Source: JAGQVA01 sp033764335 | GTDB lineage: Bacteria; Bacteroidota; Bacteroidia; J057 | DNA length: 64,000 bases | Direction of reading: 5' to 3' | NCBI GenBank assembly: GCA_033764335.1 | Contig: JANRJC010000020.1 | Coordinates: 62,001 to 126,000 of the forward strand | Part shown: positions 8,507 to 17,932 of the stretch, one piece after another | Numbering within the stretch: position 1 is the stretch's first letter | Layout of the letters: each line of letters starts with the position of its first letter | Translations under genes and position numbers: made by a program | Notes under the pieces: model-generated | What the model saw: only the letters and a program-made list of their open reading frames with translations | Databases searched by the model: none | Told to the model about the DNA's origin: nothing

Positions 8507-10165
8507 TCAGGCCCTGAGCGATCGGATTTTCGGAACCGGGAAATCTTTTGGTGCGATTTCCGCGGAGCGTTTTTCGTCCCAGTATAAGTTTTCGGGTAAG
8601 TTTTCCGCAAGGATCAATAGCGTGGACTTGCCTTTTCGTGCGTTTAATTCTTTCACCAGTGCCTCCCCGGCGGCAGGTTCCAGTCCCTCAAAGGGATTTT
8701 CCAATATCAATACCGGCCTTCCTGAAAGCAGTGCCCGGGCGATGACCAGAAGTTTTTGCCGCGAAGTGGAAAACATTTTACCCATTTCTCCAATAGGGTC
8801 GTCGGGGCGGATTTGTTCTTCCGGGAGGAAGTTTTCCTGCAAACGTTCTAATAAACATTTCGCTTCGACTTTTTTATGGGGGTTACGGCTGTAAGAGATA
8901 GCTTCAAATACCGTTTTTCCCAATAAAGGAAACCGATCAGAAGCAACGGCAATCCGGTTTCGGATTTTTCGGGGATCTGCGTAATCTAATGGCTGTTCGT
9001 CCAGAAAAAGTGATATTTTCCGATGCCGAGAAAACATCAACAGATGATCGGTAAACGAAGTACCCGAATCGCCCAGCGGGGTGCTGAACCAGTACGTTCT
9101 ACCCGAAACTAAAAAAACGGGATTTGTATCTGTTTGCAGGCTTTTTTCCTCGCTTTCATTTTCCTCCTGATTTAATACCCGCAACAACTGTGAAAGACTG
9201 ATATTGCCCGTTTCCCAAAAAACATTTACCCGCAGCAGCCGCCGGAGTACCGGAACAGCGGTAATCAGTAAAAGAAAAACAACCAGGAGGGACGAAGGAT
9301 CAAATCGGAGAGAGTCGGTTTTCGCCGAATAATATACCCAAATCATAATCAGACCCAGAATCCCGTACGCGCCGGTGGAGGCGAGTACCTGAAAAAAAAC
9401 CTGCACGCGTTCGTAAGAAATTCCGGCTAAACGGAGCTGGAAAGATTTTTTTTGAAACTTCCCGTATTCGGGAGCGATGCGGTTAAATGCCTGGATCGTA
9501 CCAATGGCGTGAATTCGCTGACTCACAAATGCGAGAAGCCCCGACTTACGATTTCTAACTTCAATACTGGCTTTCTTCAAAAGGGGGCGAAGGATAAAAT
9601 AAACTAAAGTTAGGAGGACCAGTCCTAAAAGAACCAGCCCTCCAACGGACCTATTCAGCAAATGAATGACCCCTAATAAAACTATCAACAACAAAAAATC
9701 ACGCACAAAACCAATAATACCGATGGTCAGGAAGTTTCGGATACTTTTCATATCGGCACTCCAGCGCAGCAGATATTTTCCCCCTCCTTTTTGCTGATAC
9801 ACCCGGAGCGGAATCGTCATCTGAGACTGAAACAATTTTTCCCGAAGAAAATAGGTGAAGTACTCGCCGGTTACCCCCAGACTATACCGTTCGAGGTACT
9901 CCACTGCCATGTTTAACAACAATAACCCAAAGAAAAACATGATAAAATGTTGCGGGGTTTCAATCCAACCGGAAGGCAGATACTGAAATATCTGTCCCCG
10001 GAAAGATTGATAGTCAAAAGCCAATTCGAAAAACTTTCCAATACTAACCGATAACATCACTACCAATAGACTCGATAAAATACCGGCCATCACCGTTATA
10101 CTCACCAAAGCAAAGTGATTGCGGAGGAAAGGCAGGAAAATATCTCGTTTGCGATAGTTTTTCAT
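8507..10165 (-). CDS. ABC exporter-like protein with degenerate ATP-binding domain
   Basis: 552 residues. Residues 1-315 form a type I ABC exporter membrane domain with six hydrophobic helices, including the coupling-helix-like stretch around QRIHAIGTIQAFNRI (216-230). Residues 345-535 align along their whole length with an exporter nucleotide-binding domain, but every catalytic motif is altered. The Walker A position reads TPLGDSGTSF (no Gly-Lys-Ser/Thr), the Q-loop position reads IAVASD, the signature position reads MFSTSRQ instead of LSGGQ, Walker B reads LILENPFEGLE (Asp to Glu and catalytic Glu to Asn490), and the switch histidine is Glu521. The reading frame is intact, so this is a conserved pseudo-ATPase rather than a decaying gene, or it pairs with an active half elsewhere. 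It is 38 bases upstream of the MBOAT gene and could share its transcript. Confidence 0.8.
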   Translation of the reverse strand: MKNYRKRDIFLPFLRNHFALVSITVMAGILSSLLVVMLSVSIGKFFELAFDYQSFRGQIFQYLPSGWIETPQHFIMFFFGLLLLNMAVEYLERYSLGVTGEYFTYFLREKLFQSQMTIPLRVYQQKGGGKYLLRWSADMKSIRNFLTIGIIGFVRDFLLLIVLLGVIHLLNRSVGGLVLLGLVLLTLVYFILRPLLKKASIEVRNRKSGLLAFVSQRIHAIGTIQAFNRIAPEYGKFQKKSFQLRLAGISYERVQVFFQVLASTGAYGILGLIMIWVYYSAKTDSLRFDPSSLLVVFLLLITAVPVLRRLLRVNVFWETGNISLSQLLRVLNQEENESEEKSLQTDTNPVFLVSGRTYWFSTPLGDSGTSFTDHLLMFSRHRKISLFLDEQPLDYADPRKIRNRIAVASDRFPLLGKTVFEAISYSRNPHKKVEAKCLLERLQENFLPEEQIRPDDPIGEMGKMFSTSRQKLLVIARALLSGRPVLILENPFEGLEPAAGEALVKELNARKGKSTLLILAENLPENLYWDEKRSAEIAPKDFPVPKIRSLRA

Positions 10166-10180
10166 GTCTGAAGATTCAGT

Positions 10181-11272
10181 TTAAGCGGATAAAGGAAAAT
10201 TTTGAGAAACTCTTTGAAGATTGAGGGTTTTAACCGCAGGGGCAGCATCGGCAAAAAACCGCACGACCGCCGGGTCATCCAAGTCACTAAGCCTCAATAC
10301 CGGCAGCGAAACCATCTTGCGAGTTTCTTCAATCATCAGTGGACTTGCGGTAAATAATCCGCTTAAAGCAAACGGGCGTATTCCATAAGAATCGAGAATG
10401 GAAAGCCCGCCCAGAACTCCCAGGCTGTCCGGGCAGGAGTACATCACATGGTCAATGCTTTGTTTGAAAATCTCCGAATTGAGTAAAGCGGCCGTTTCCT
10501 GCTGAAGCAGCCCATCGGCAATTTCAATAATCACAAAATCGGGTTGGATTTCCGAGGCTTTTGCCAGCAGGCTTTGATACAGTTTGAGGAGTTCCTCCAA
10601 ACTAACCAGGTAGGTAGTGGGATAACCAAAGTAAGAAAAATCCAAACTCAGGCAGGCCCCCTTATCCTTTACGAAATCAACATCTTTTGAATAAATCGTA
10701 CCCGTAAGTTTGATAAATGCAACTGAAAAACCCGCTTTGACTAATCCCCCCGCAAGGAAAGCAGCCGAAGTCGTTTTCCCGCTATCCATACTTGCTCCGA
10801 CCGATAAAATCGTTCGGAAGGTACGCGATTCATTGGCGAGGGTAAACTTATAAGGCTCACGGCGGTAATACCGAGTATTGATAATTGTGCCCTTTTCGTC
10901 CAGACAATACCCGATCAATTTCAGCGAAGTCGGGCCAATCGGTTCAAAAATGCTGTGGGCAGAAGCAACCCTGCCGATGACCCCGCCCTGGCCGAGAATA
11001 TGGTAGGTATCACAGGGGGTTTCGGGAATATACCCTTCAAATTGTGCGCTGGCATACCGGGCACCGAAGGTGGCCATAATTTGGTTTCCCGGATAGATAT
11101 AACGATGCGTGCGGTCGTCGGCCTGAATCCGGGTATGTTTTCCCAATTCCAATACTTCGAATACGGCCAGGTCACCCGTCACCGGGCGATAAGTGTTTAC
11201 CACTTTTTCATCCATCGCAACCGGAAAAATCCCCGCTGCGGATATTGTTTTTTTCATTTCTCTGTTGTACAT
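10181..11272 (-). CDS. DUF1611-like P-loop NTPase (paralogue 1)
   Basis: 363 residues. An N-terminal domain of about 150 residues, containing VFEVLELGKHTRIQADDRTH and the HILGQGG segment, precedes a SIMIBI-type P-loop domain with Walker A GASMDSGKTT (K166) and a later DFVIIEIADGLLQQET segment that fits Walker B and switch regions. It resembles DUF1611/dethiobiotin-synthase-like NTPases, whose substrates are unknown. It is almost collinear with the gene at 19395-20465, the Walker lysine being residue 166 in both, so the two arose by duplication. It lies 15 bases upstream of the ABC-like gene start. Start MYNREMKK is an ATG; M6 is an alternative. Confidence 0.8.
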   Translation of the reverse strand: MYNREMKKTISAAGIFPVAMDEKVVNTYRPVTGDLAVFEVLELGKHTRIQADDRTHRYIYPGNQIMATFGARYASAQFEGYIPETPCDTYHILGQGGVIGRVASAHSIFEPIGPTSLKLIGYCLDEKGTIINTRYYRREPYKFTLANESRTFRTILSVGASMDSGKTTSAAFLAGGLVKAGFSVAFIKLTGTIYSKDVDFVKDKGACLSLDFSYFGYPTTYLVSLEELLKLYQSLLAKASEIQPDFVIIEIADGLLQQETAALLNSEIFKQSIDHVMYSCPDSLGVLGGLSILDSYGIRPFALSGLFTASPLMIEETRKMVSLPVLRLSDLDDPAVVRFFADAAPAVKTLNLQRVSQNFPLSA

Positions 11273-11332
11273 AACTTTCGTTTAATAGGTGTTAGATGAG
11301 TATTTGTAGAGGCGCTGTTACGTCTTTTAGCA

Positions 11333-12238
11333 TTAAAATTCATAAGTCATTCGGGCTGAAAGAAGATGCCCGGTCTCCGGGTCTCGACTATTTAACCGCT
11401 GCTGGAATTGATAAAATACCCGGAGTTCGTAGTGTTTATTTAGCTTCGCATTTGCCCCGCCGCTCAGGCGGAAGGTGCGCCATTCGTTATCCGCTTTTTT
11501 AAACCTATAAAACATTTCGCCTTCTGCATAAGGGCTAAAATCTCCCTTCAAACTAAACCGGGCGCGAAAACGAAGAAAGTGAGTAAACTGCCAGGCCCCG
11601 CCGTCCTCGGGAGAACCCGTTGACTGAAACCGGATACGCGGCGAAAAGCGCAGGATTTTTCCCAGTTTTCGGGTAGTTGTGAGATCCGCAAACAAAGTGT
11701 GGTAGTCATTTTCGGGGCGAATATTTGCCTGATAACCTACCGAACCGTCTATATCATAAACCAACTCCCGTTTAAGCGTTACAATAGTCATACTCCGGGG
11801 GTTGAGGATTTCCGCCCAATCGGTCGAAGATGGATTGTTACTCGCGGGAATCCCCACAACTACCGTGTCTCTTCCCGAACCGTTTGAAGAATTATTTTCA
11901 TCATCATCATCGTCGTCATCATCATCATTTCCGCTGCCATTGTTGTTATCATCATCGTCATTTTCCGTATTTCGGGAAATAAGGTAGAGGTCCACAAAGT
12001 CTATTTCCTCAAGATCCTCTCTCCGCCTAGCCGTTGTATCGGAAAAATCTGGAGAAACCTGGAAAGTCTGTGTAAGTTTTAATTCCCAGTTTTTTTGGAA
12101 CTCGTATTTTTTTTCGAAGGAAAACTGAAATTGTGAGCTTCGATTTTGAGCCTCTACCTCCCCGTGGAGGCAGAGACTCATGATCATCAGAAACAAGTAA
12201 TATACAGGAAGGTAATTTTTATTTTTATCGAATTTCAT
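11333..12238 (-). CDS. DUF2490-like outer-membrane protein with Asp/Asn-rich insert
   Basis: 301 residues with a signal peptide (hydrophobic about 11-25, cleaved near VEAQ) and a beta-rich body ending in TYEF, a C-terminal aromatic typical of outer-membrane barrels. The opening FQFSFEKKYEFQKNWELKLTQTFQ and later LRFSPRIRFQ, HFLRFRARFSLKG and ELRVFYQFQQRLN segments are amphipathic strands as in the DUF2490 family (short porin-like proteins of Bacteroidota). Residues 92-122 are a low-complexity acidic insert of Asp, Asn, Gly and Ser, probably a surface loop that could bind divalent cations. Its neighbours do not reveal a role. Confidence 0.72.
   Translation of the reverse strand: MKFDKNKNYLPVYYLFLMIMSLCLHGEVEAQNRSSQFQFSFEKKYEFQKNWELKLTQTFQVSPDFSDTTARRREDLEEIDFVDLYLISRNTENDDDDNNNGSGNDDDDDDDDDENNSSNGSGRDTVVVGIPASNNPSSTDWAEILNPRSMTIVTLKRELVYDIDGSVGYQANIRPENDYHTLFADLTTTRKLGKILRFSPRIRFQSTGSPEDGGAWQFTHFLRFRARFSLKGDFSPYAEGEMFYRFKKADNEWRTFRLSGGANAKLNKHYELRVFYQFQQRLNSRDPETGHLLSARMTYEF
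11897..11963. repeat. Trinucleotide tract inside DUF2490-like gene
   Basis: Plus-strand runs of tca/tcg triplets (for example tcatcatcatcgtcgtca) recur in two blocks separated by a short Asn/Gly-coding stretch. They encode the poly-Asp part of the insert on the minus strand. Length changes in steps of three would keep frame. Confidence 0.85.
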
Positions 12239-12402
12239 ATTCGTGGTTGTTTTTATCTATAAACAAAGAAATCAGGATTGTAACGATAAAAAAAGACCAA
12301 AAAAATACATTTGTGAGGTTTGATGAGTCACCAAAAAAATCAAAAAACCATTATATGCCCCATAGAAGCATTTATTCCGAATCAAAAATTCAATTTTGTA
12401 AG

Positions 12403-12436
12403 AAAAAAAAAACAGGATACCTGCTCGGTATCCTGT
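12403..12436 (-). terminator. Intrinsic terminator for the subtilisin/T9SS unit
   Basis: A perfect ten-base-pair stem, acaggatacc against ggtatcctgt with a five-base loop (12412-12436), is followed on the minus strand by about ten T residues (12403-12411). It sits 24 bases after the stop codon at 12460 and before the divergent-side gap of the DUF2490 gene, so it closes the minus-strand unit 12460-17740. Confidence 0.88.
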
Positions 12437-12459
12437 TCAGACCCCAATAAGCACCCTTG

Positions 12460-13278
12460 TCAGGGTGTAATAACCAGCGTTAAAAACGTAAAAGAAAAAT
12501 CTTGAGTCTCCAACTTCAGCAGATATACGGAAGGCGGTAATGGGGGTAAAGAAAATGAAAATTGTTGCCCTCCTGCCTCTGTGGTAAAATGTGTCAGCCA
12601 GAGTTGCCGGCCTTCATAATTCCAAAGCGAAGCGGAAATATCGGTCTTTTGTGTCATTTCGAGGTTTAGGGTAATGTCCTGGCGGCTGGGGTTGGGAAAA
12701 ACCTTTACCGACTGTATCGGCGAAAAACGATTGTTGTGTAAACCTTCCAACTTACTAGCACCCAAGATACTGCCGGTGCGGTCTTTGCCATTTAATTCTA
12801 CATAAAACTGCCCGTTGTTTTCCATTGTCCAATTGTCCAGTCCCGGTTCCCAGGAAACCGTAGCGATGGGTAGCCGCATGATCACATATTCTCCCCCCGC
12901 GATCCACCCGACAGATTGTGAGTTGAGTGTTTGTAGGCCAAATCCTGCATACTTTTGATAAAAGCGATTGCCCAAAATCACTGGGCTGCCCGCTGCCTGC
13001 ATCGGGATGTAAGCCGCCGCCTCCGGCGGCTGGGTAAGCGTGAATGGCCCCCCTCCCACTCCTTCGGCTGTAAGGGTTAGTTGAAAATTGGATACGACGC
13101 CATCAAATGATCCATCCGGAATCAGCACCACCTCAACAAAACCTGGAACATACCGCATTAAAACCGATACCTGTGGCTGAGCAATCAATTTGGAAAAAAA
13201 TAAAAAGGGCGAAACAAGCAGGAAAAAAAACTTAACCGATGAGTGCAAGCGGGGTTTGTTATTTTTTTCAGGGTACAT
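12460..13278 (-). CDS. Small secreted protein with T9SS sorting domain
   Basis: The start is set at the ATG at 13278 (MYPEKNNKPRLHSS), which gives 272 residues with a signal peptide (hydrophobic VKFFFLLVSPFLFFSKLIAQ, about 14-33). An earlier in-frame ATG at 13371 would overlap the upstream gene by 104 bases. The chosen start overlaps its stop by 11, which is usual for coupled genes. Residues about 35-185 form a beta-sandwich-like domain (VEVVLIPDGSFDGVVSNFQL) that faintly resembles cohesin-type modules. The last 80 residues, starting VKVFPNPSRQDITLNLEM and ending VYLLKLETQ..., are a type A T9SS C-terminal sorting domain, predicting export through the outer membrane and anchoring. It may be a surface partner for the subtilisin encoded just upstream. 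Confidence 0.82.
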   Translation of the reverse strand: MYPEKNNKPRLHSSVKFFFLLVSPFLFFSKLIAQPQVSVLMRYVPGFVEVVLIPDGSFDGVVSNFQLTLTAEGVGGGPFTLTQPPEAAAYIPMQAAGSPVILGNRFYQKYAGFGLQTLNSQSVGWIAGGEYVIMRLPIATVSWEPGLDNWTMENNGQFYVELNGKDRTGSILGASKLEGLHNNRFSPIQSVKVFPNPSRQDITLNLEMTQKTDISASLWNYEGRQLWLTHFTTEAGGQQFSFSLPPLPPSVYLLKLETQDFSFTFLTLVITP

Positions 13279-16200
13279 AACTTTTTTTGATCGAAGTTTT
13301 ATCTGAAGAATCCAGATTTTGGAGAATGATGTCTGTATCGTTATTCGCTCCGGTATAAGAAACCATACCATCCATGTTCACATCCTGAGCATGGTATCCG
13401 GAAACGGTCGCCTGAACATCCGCACCGCCCAACCGATCCAGTATTTCCCGGCGGTCATTTTGGGGGCCACTGTAAATGATTTTCCGATCCTGATTGATAT
13501 CACCGGCCCATAATAACCATTTTCCTCCCACTAGTACCTGTGCACCACTTCCCATCGCCTTTTGGTCGGAAAGGGTAAAATTATACAATGTTTCGCTTTC
13601 TGAATTAAAGCCCAAAGGCTCCCTGCTCATGACCGGCAAATGATTTCGATGAAATACGGCGACATAATAGCTGTCGGGTTCCACCGAAAAATCCAGCAGA
13701 CTTCGATTAGCCGGATTTACCACTTTTCCATCTTCCATCAGCAAACCTGCGGCGGCGGCTACGGTAATCGAAGGGTCAGATTTGTCGCGAAGTTCAACCT
13801 TTACCCAGTCCACTTCCCTGGGAGAATGACTCGTCAAAGGAGAAACAGAAACATCTGTATAAGGAACCGAATCTGGGAGGAATCCTGTCTGAACGAGGTT
13901 GGTTCTCATTTTGCCCGTATTTTCATCAAAAGGCCCTTGAAGCCCCAAACGAAGGCCAAGTTGGGTTCGTGGAATTTTGATGACAATGTTCTGCGTCCCT
14001 TGTGCATTAATTTTATTGACCGGAATCCGCGTACCATCTTCACTGATGAGAAAAACATTGTCCACGTTTACCGATAAAAAAGCCTGCGGGGCGTTAAGCG
14101 CTCCGTAGTTGCCGATATCATCTATCACAATGGTTATACAGCACATATTGGCGACCAGCCCGGTGCCGCTGATGTTTTGATTACCGGTACGGGTAATCCC
14201 GAGGTCAAACCGATTTTGGGAAGCATAATTTATTGTCAGCACTTCTGCACTTGGGCTACTCCCACTGATCCAGGAATTGCTGATGTCCACCGAAGGGGCA
14301 AATTTTATCGGGAGATTGTAATAGAGAGAAAGGGATAAACCATAGGCATTGGGCACCAGGCCCCCCGAGGGATTGTCGAGAAAAAGCGCAAAAGAAATGC
14401 TGTCGCCGACACTTACACTCTGCTGGTTTGCCGTCAATGTCAAAGAAAGTGTGCTCGCTACCGACTCTGCCGGTGGGCGGGATGGTTCTGTAACATTTTG
14501 TTTCACTATCTGCCCATCGGCCTGAATATCAATCTGCCCGTCTCCGTCGCAATCGGCATGTTTGTGATTCACACCGGAAGCCCAGGGGTTTTGAATGGGA
14601 AAACTTCCCGGCCAGTCAGCAGACTGCTGAGAAATGAACTGCGTGGACGGATTAGGTCGAGGCGGGCCGGAAAGACCATCGGTCAAACCCAACATTAAAA
14701 AGTCAAGCATATTCACCTCACCGTCCACGTTTACGTCTCCGGGCCACAGGCAGCCTTGTTCCAGCGTAACTTTAAAAGAAATGGATTCTTGCTCTCCACA
14801 GGCATCGGTTATTTCTAATTCAAAAACTCCGGAGAAAGAAAATAAATGACTTTCCGCCGTTCCAATTTCCTGACCACTGCTATCTGTCCATGAGTATATT
14901 GCAGCTTCTACACCGGCATGTAACAATAACGAATTACCACAGTGAACCGTGTCATGCAGCAACGGTATTATATCATCCTGAACCGTTACAAAAAGGCTGA
15001 TTTCATCGGTGCATGAACCGTTAAAAGCTTTGAGCGATATTTCGACGAGTCCATCACTTTGCGCCGAATAAACGGGGTTTTCGAGGGTAGAAAATAGCTG
15101 GCCGTTTGCCCTCCATTCGTAGGTTAATGCCTGTGCAGATTGATTGGTCAGATAAATATCTCCGCCTTCACAGACCACGGATTTGTCCGGCGAAAAAAAG
15201 GCAGAGACCTCACAGGAACTGTTTTCACAAAGCTGGGTTACCGGCGCGTTGAAGGTACTCCACACAGAAGAGGAAGAATTTCCAGTAAGTATTACGGAAG
15301 CAATAGACAAACTCATAGAAGTTTCTCCTGGCCAGAAAAGATTTTCCGGAGAAACGGGAACCGTATCCTGATTACAGGCAGCTTTACCGGAAGGATCAAT
15401 CGCCGCAACAAAAAATAAGCTATCTTTTGTCCCCCAAAAATAACCATGCGCATCCAGCGGCTGATCAAAATCGCGGATATACAACCCCGAAGAATCGGTT
15501 TTATACCACTCCGAACGAATAATTTTACCCTGATCAGACATCATGCTCCCGTAAAAATTTTGCCCGCCATTACTCCCCGAAACTACCCGCCAACCCTCCC
15601 GATGCCCGGCTACACGAAGAACCTCGGTAGGTTCTGGCAACATAATGGTTGATGCATAAACCACGTCGCCTTCATCATCCAAACGGACAAACCACGCCTG
15701 CGTGGAATCCACCAGCCCGTAAAAAAGGGCCATCGGGTCTCCGTCTGTTTCTTCACTTAAAGCAAGCCCTTGCACCTTGACATCGGAAAAATTTGCCATA
15801 TTCCAACCGCGATTCCACAACAATTGCCCGGTTGAGTCTAGGGAAATAATACCCGGAAGAGGCATTCCGGAGGACAAAAAGTCTCCGGCAATCATTATAC
15901 CTCCTCCCGGGCCAGGTTTAAGCGTTTTTATTTCAAAGGGAATTTCCAGTTTTAGAGAAACCAGTTGTCCTCCCACAGGATTTAATTTTAGCAACAAAAT
16001 GCCTCCGCTACTCATTCCAAAACTAGTGGAAGCGGCTCCTACCCAGAGATTACCGGCGGCATCTTTACTCATGGCTTTAATGCGATCATCTCCGCTGCCG
16101 CCCAGGATCTGTTCCCAAACGATATTTCCCAGAGTGTCTATTTGGGTCAACAGAATCTGTTTATTACCGCTTACCGATACCGTAACTCCGGAAAAAATAC

Positions 16201-17740
16201 CCCCGGAAACTTCTGCCAGCAGAAGAATGGGTTCGCTGCCCGGTAAATGTTGTTTTTTACCCCATGACCAATTTCCCTGTTTATCCAAACAACTGATAAA
16301 AACTTCGGAACCTTCTTTGCCGCTGAGATACAAACGATTTTTTTGGATTTGTACAGATGCGCTGTGCCCGGAGATTCCGTTCCCGAAGACCTGTTGAAAA
16401 AGAACCGGTTTTGCTACGGCACTGCCAACGTTTATTCTTGCGCCGGATACCATTTTGCCCCTCAGCGATTCGAGAGGATCGGCAGAACGAATGATTCGTT
16501 GGATAATTTCCAGAGGGGAAGATTCGGGCTGGGAGGATAAAAGCAGACAGGCCGCACCCGTGCCAAAAGGAGCCGCCATGGAAGTTCCGCTCAGGTACCC
16601 ATACGATCCACCAGGTAGCGTACTGTAAATAGCGAACCCCGGAGCGGCGATGTCCACGGTAGTGGGGCCGATATTGGCAAAAATCGCTAGTTGATCCTGC
16701 AAATCGGTAGCTGTAACGGTAAGGATATTGTTCAGATTAAAAGCCGCTGGGAAAACCGGATATTGGTCATTGTTATTGCCAAAATTGTTGCCTGCTGCCG
16801 TGACAAACAGATGCCCTGCTGTATTTGCCTGAGAAATAGCGTTTTCTAAAAAGGAATTATAAATCGGCCCGCCCCAACTATTATTGCTCACCTGTGCGCC
16901 CATTGCGACCGCATAGTTTAAGGCAAAAATGGCGTCAGAAGCATAGCCGGTTCCTTCTTGGTTGAGGAATTTCAGGATCATCAGTTTGGAATGCCAGGAA
17001 ACCCCGCTTACTCCCAGACCGTTATTTCCTTTCGCACCAACTGTACCCGCCACATGTGTTCCATGCCCAAAGACATGGTCATCGGAGGGATCGTTGTCGT
17101 TATTGGCAAAGTCCCAACCGATAAAATCGTCTATGTATCCATTTCCGTCCGAATCAATGCCATCCACATCGCCGGGATCAAATACCCATACACCTCCGAT
17201 CTGCTCCAACACATGACCGTCGCCGTCGGTGTCTTCACCGAGGTTTTGCCAGATGTTTTCAACCAAATCTGGGTGTTGCCAGTCCGTACCCGTATCAATG
17301 ATTGCAGCAGTGATCGTATCGGAACCGGTTTGATTTTCCCAAGCGCCGACGGCATGAATATCCGCGCCGGGTTTTCCTCCATCCTGACCGACATTTTGAA
17401 ATCCCCACTGATAAGAAAAATCCGGATCGTTGGGAATAAAAGAAGTAAAAAATAGTGCGTCTGACTCAAGGTAAGACACATTTTCAGCGTCTATCTTTGC
17501 CCGAAGATCAGCAACCGCCTGTCTGTCAGCCTCTGAGCTTTTTTTCCATACCTCCAGTCCACTCACCGGATCGGTACTCAAAAGGACATACGATTCCCTC
17601 AACTGCCGCATAACCGTAGTCTCTTCCCGTCCCTCTTTTTTAAGAAGAAGGCGGTCAGGTAGCGAAGTTTGAGCAGCCAGATGGGTATTTAACAAAAATA
17701 AAAAAACAAGTTGGAAAAGCTTATACCCGAATTTTTTCAT
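13268..17740 (-). CDS. Multidomain secreted subtilisin-like protease (S8)
   Basis: Starting at the ATG at 17740 (MKKFGYKLFQLVFLFLLNTH, a clear signal peptide) the product has 1490 residues; an upstream TTG frame is not needed. A propeptide is followed by an S8 domain with the triad D149 (AAIIDTGTD), H226 (GHGTHVAG) and S387 (SGTSMAAP). The region between D and H holds Asp/Gly-rich loops (DTDGDGH, DSDGNGYIDD) likely to bind calcium. Then come repeats of the DTLGNIVWEQILGG type suggesting a beta-propeller, two Ig/PKD-like domains, a dockerin-like segment (GDVNVDGEVNMLDF, DCDGDGQIDIQADG), a cohesin-like beta-sandwich (QQSVSVGDSISFALFLDN) and a C-terminal pair of dockerin-like repeats (GDINQDRKI, DVNMDGMV). 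There is no T9SS sorting domain, unlike the next gene, which overlaps it by 11 bases. Confidence 0.9.
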   Translation of the reverse strand: MKKFGYKLFQLVFLFLLNTHLAAQTSLPDRLLLKKEGREETTVMRQLRESYVLLSTDPVSGLEVWKKSSEADRQAVADLRAKIDAENVSYLESDALFFTSFIPNDPDFSYQWGFQNVGQDGGKPGADIHAVGAWENQTGSDTITAAIIDTGTDWQHPDLVENIWQNLGEDTDGDGHVLEQIGGVWVFDPGDVDGIDSDGNGYIDDFIGWDFANNDNDPSDDHVFGHGTHVAGTVGAKGNNGLGVSGVSWHSKLMILKFLNQEGTGYASDAIFALNYAVAMGAQVSNNSWGGPIYNSFLENAISQANTAGHLFVTAAGNNFGNNNDQYPVFPAAFNLNNILTVTATDLQDQLAIFANIGPTTVDIAAPGFAIYSTLPGGSYGYLSGTSMAAPFGTGAACLLLSSQPESSPLEIIQRIIRSADPLESLRGKMVSGARINVGSAVAKPVLFQQVFGNGISGHSASVQIQKNRLYLSGKEGSEVFISCLDKQGNWSWGKKQHLPGSEPILLLAEVSGGIFSGVTVSVSGNKQILLTQIDTLGNIVWEQILGGSGDDRIKAMSKDAAGNLWVGAASTSFGMSSGGILLLKLNPVGGQLVSLKLEIPFEIKTLKPGPGGGIMIAGDFLSSGMPLPGIISLDSTGQLLWNRGWNMANFSDVKVQGLALSEETDGDPMALFYGLVDSTQAWFVRLDDEGDVVYASTIMLPEPTEVLRVAGHREGWRVVSGSNGGQNFYGSMMSDQGKIIRSEWYKTDSSGLYIRDFDQPLDAHGYFWGTKDSLFFVAAIDPSGKAACNQDTVPVSPENLFWPGETSMSLSIASVILTGNSSSSVWSTFNAPVTQLCENSSCEVSAFFSPDKSVVCEGGDIYLTNQSAQALTYEWRANGQLFSTLENPVYSAQSDGLVEISLKAFNGSCTDEISLFVTVQDDIIPLLHDTVHCGNSLLLHAGVEAAIYSWTDSSGQEIGTAESHLFSFSGVFELEITDACGEQESISFKVTLEQGCLWPGDVNVDGEVNMLDFLMLGLTDGLSGPPRPNPSTQFISQQSADWPGSFPIQNPWASGVNHKHADCDGDGQIDIQADGQIVKQNVTEPSRPPAESVASTLSLTLTANQQSVSVGDSISFALFLDNPSGGLVPNAYGLSLSLYYNLPIKFAPSVDISNSWISGSSPSAEVLTINYASQNRFDLGITRTGNQNISGTGLVANMCCITIVIDDIGNYGALNAPQAFLSVNVDNVFLISEDGTRIPVNKINAQGTQNIVIKIPRTQLGLRLGLQGPFDENTGKMRTNLVQTGFLPDSVPYTDVSVSPLTSHSPREVDWVKVELRDKSDPSITVAAAAGLLMEDGKVVNPANRSLLDFSVEPDSYYVAVFHRNHLPVMSREPLGFNSESETLYNFTLSDQKAMGSGAQVLVGGKWLLWAGDINQDRKIIYSGPQNDRREILDRLGGADVQATVSGYHAQDVNMDGMVSYTGANNDTDIILQNLDSSDKTSIKKSYVP

Positions 17741-17932
17741 AAAAACACCCGGATTACACAATAGGATAGTCATAACACATGAAAAATAAGAAGTTATTTG
17801 TTGTAATTTAGAAGACAATATTTTTAGATTGTGAAGTGAATGAGTGGTATAAATTTCATGCTTGGTGCTAAATAATAGCCAGAAAGGCAATCTCGTAGAT
17901 TCAAAACATCATTTTGTGAGAAAATTTTAATT

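Noticed and set aside
11897..11963. Possible CRISPR-like or tandem regulatory repeat
   Set aside because: The repeat is a triplet tract in coding frame giving poly-Asp; there are no spacers.
17741..17890. N-terminal extension of the subtilisin from a TTG
   Set aside because: The ATG at 17740 starts a proper signal peptide; the extension is unlike one.
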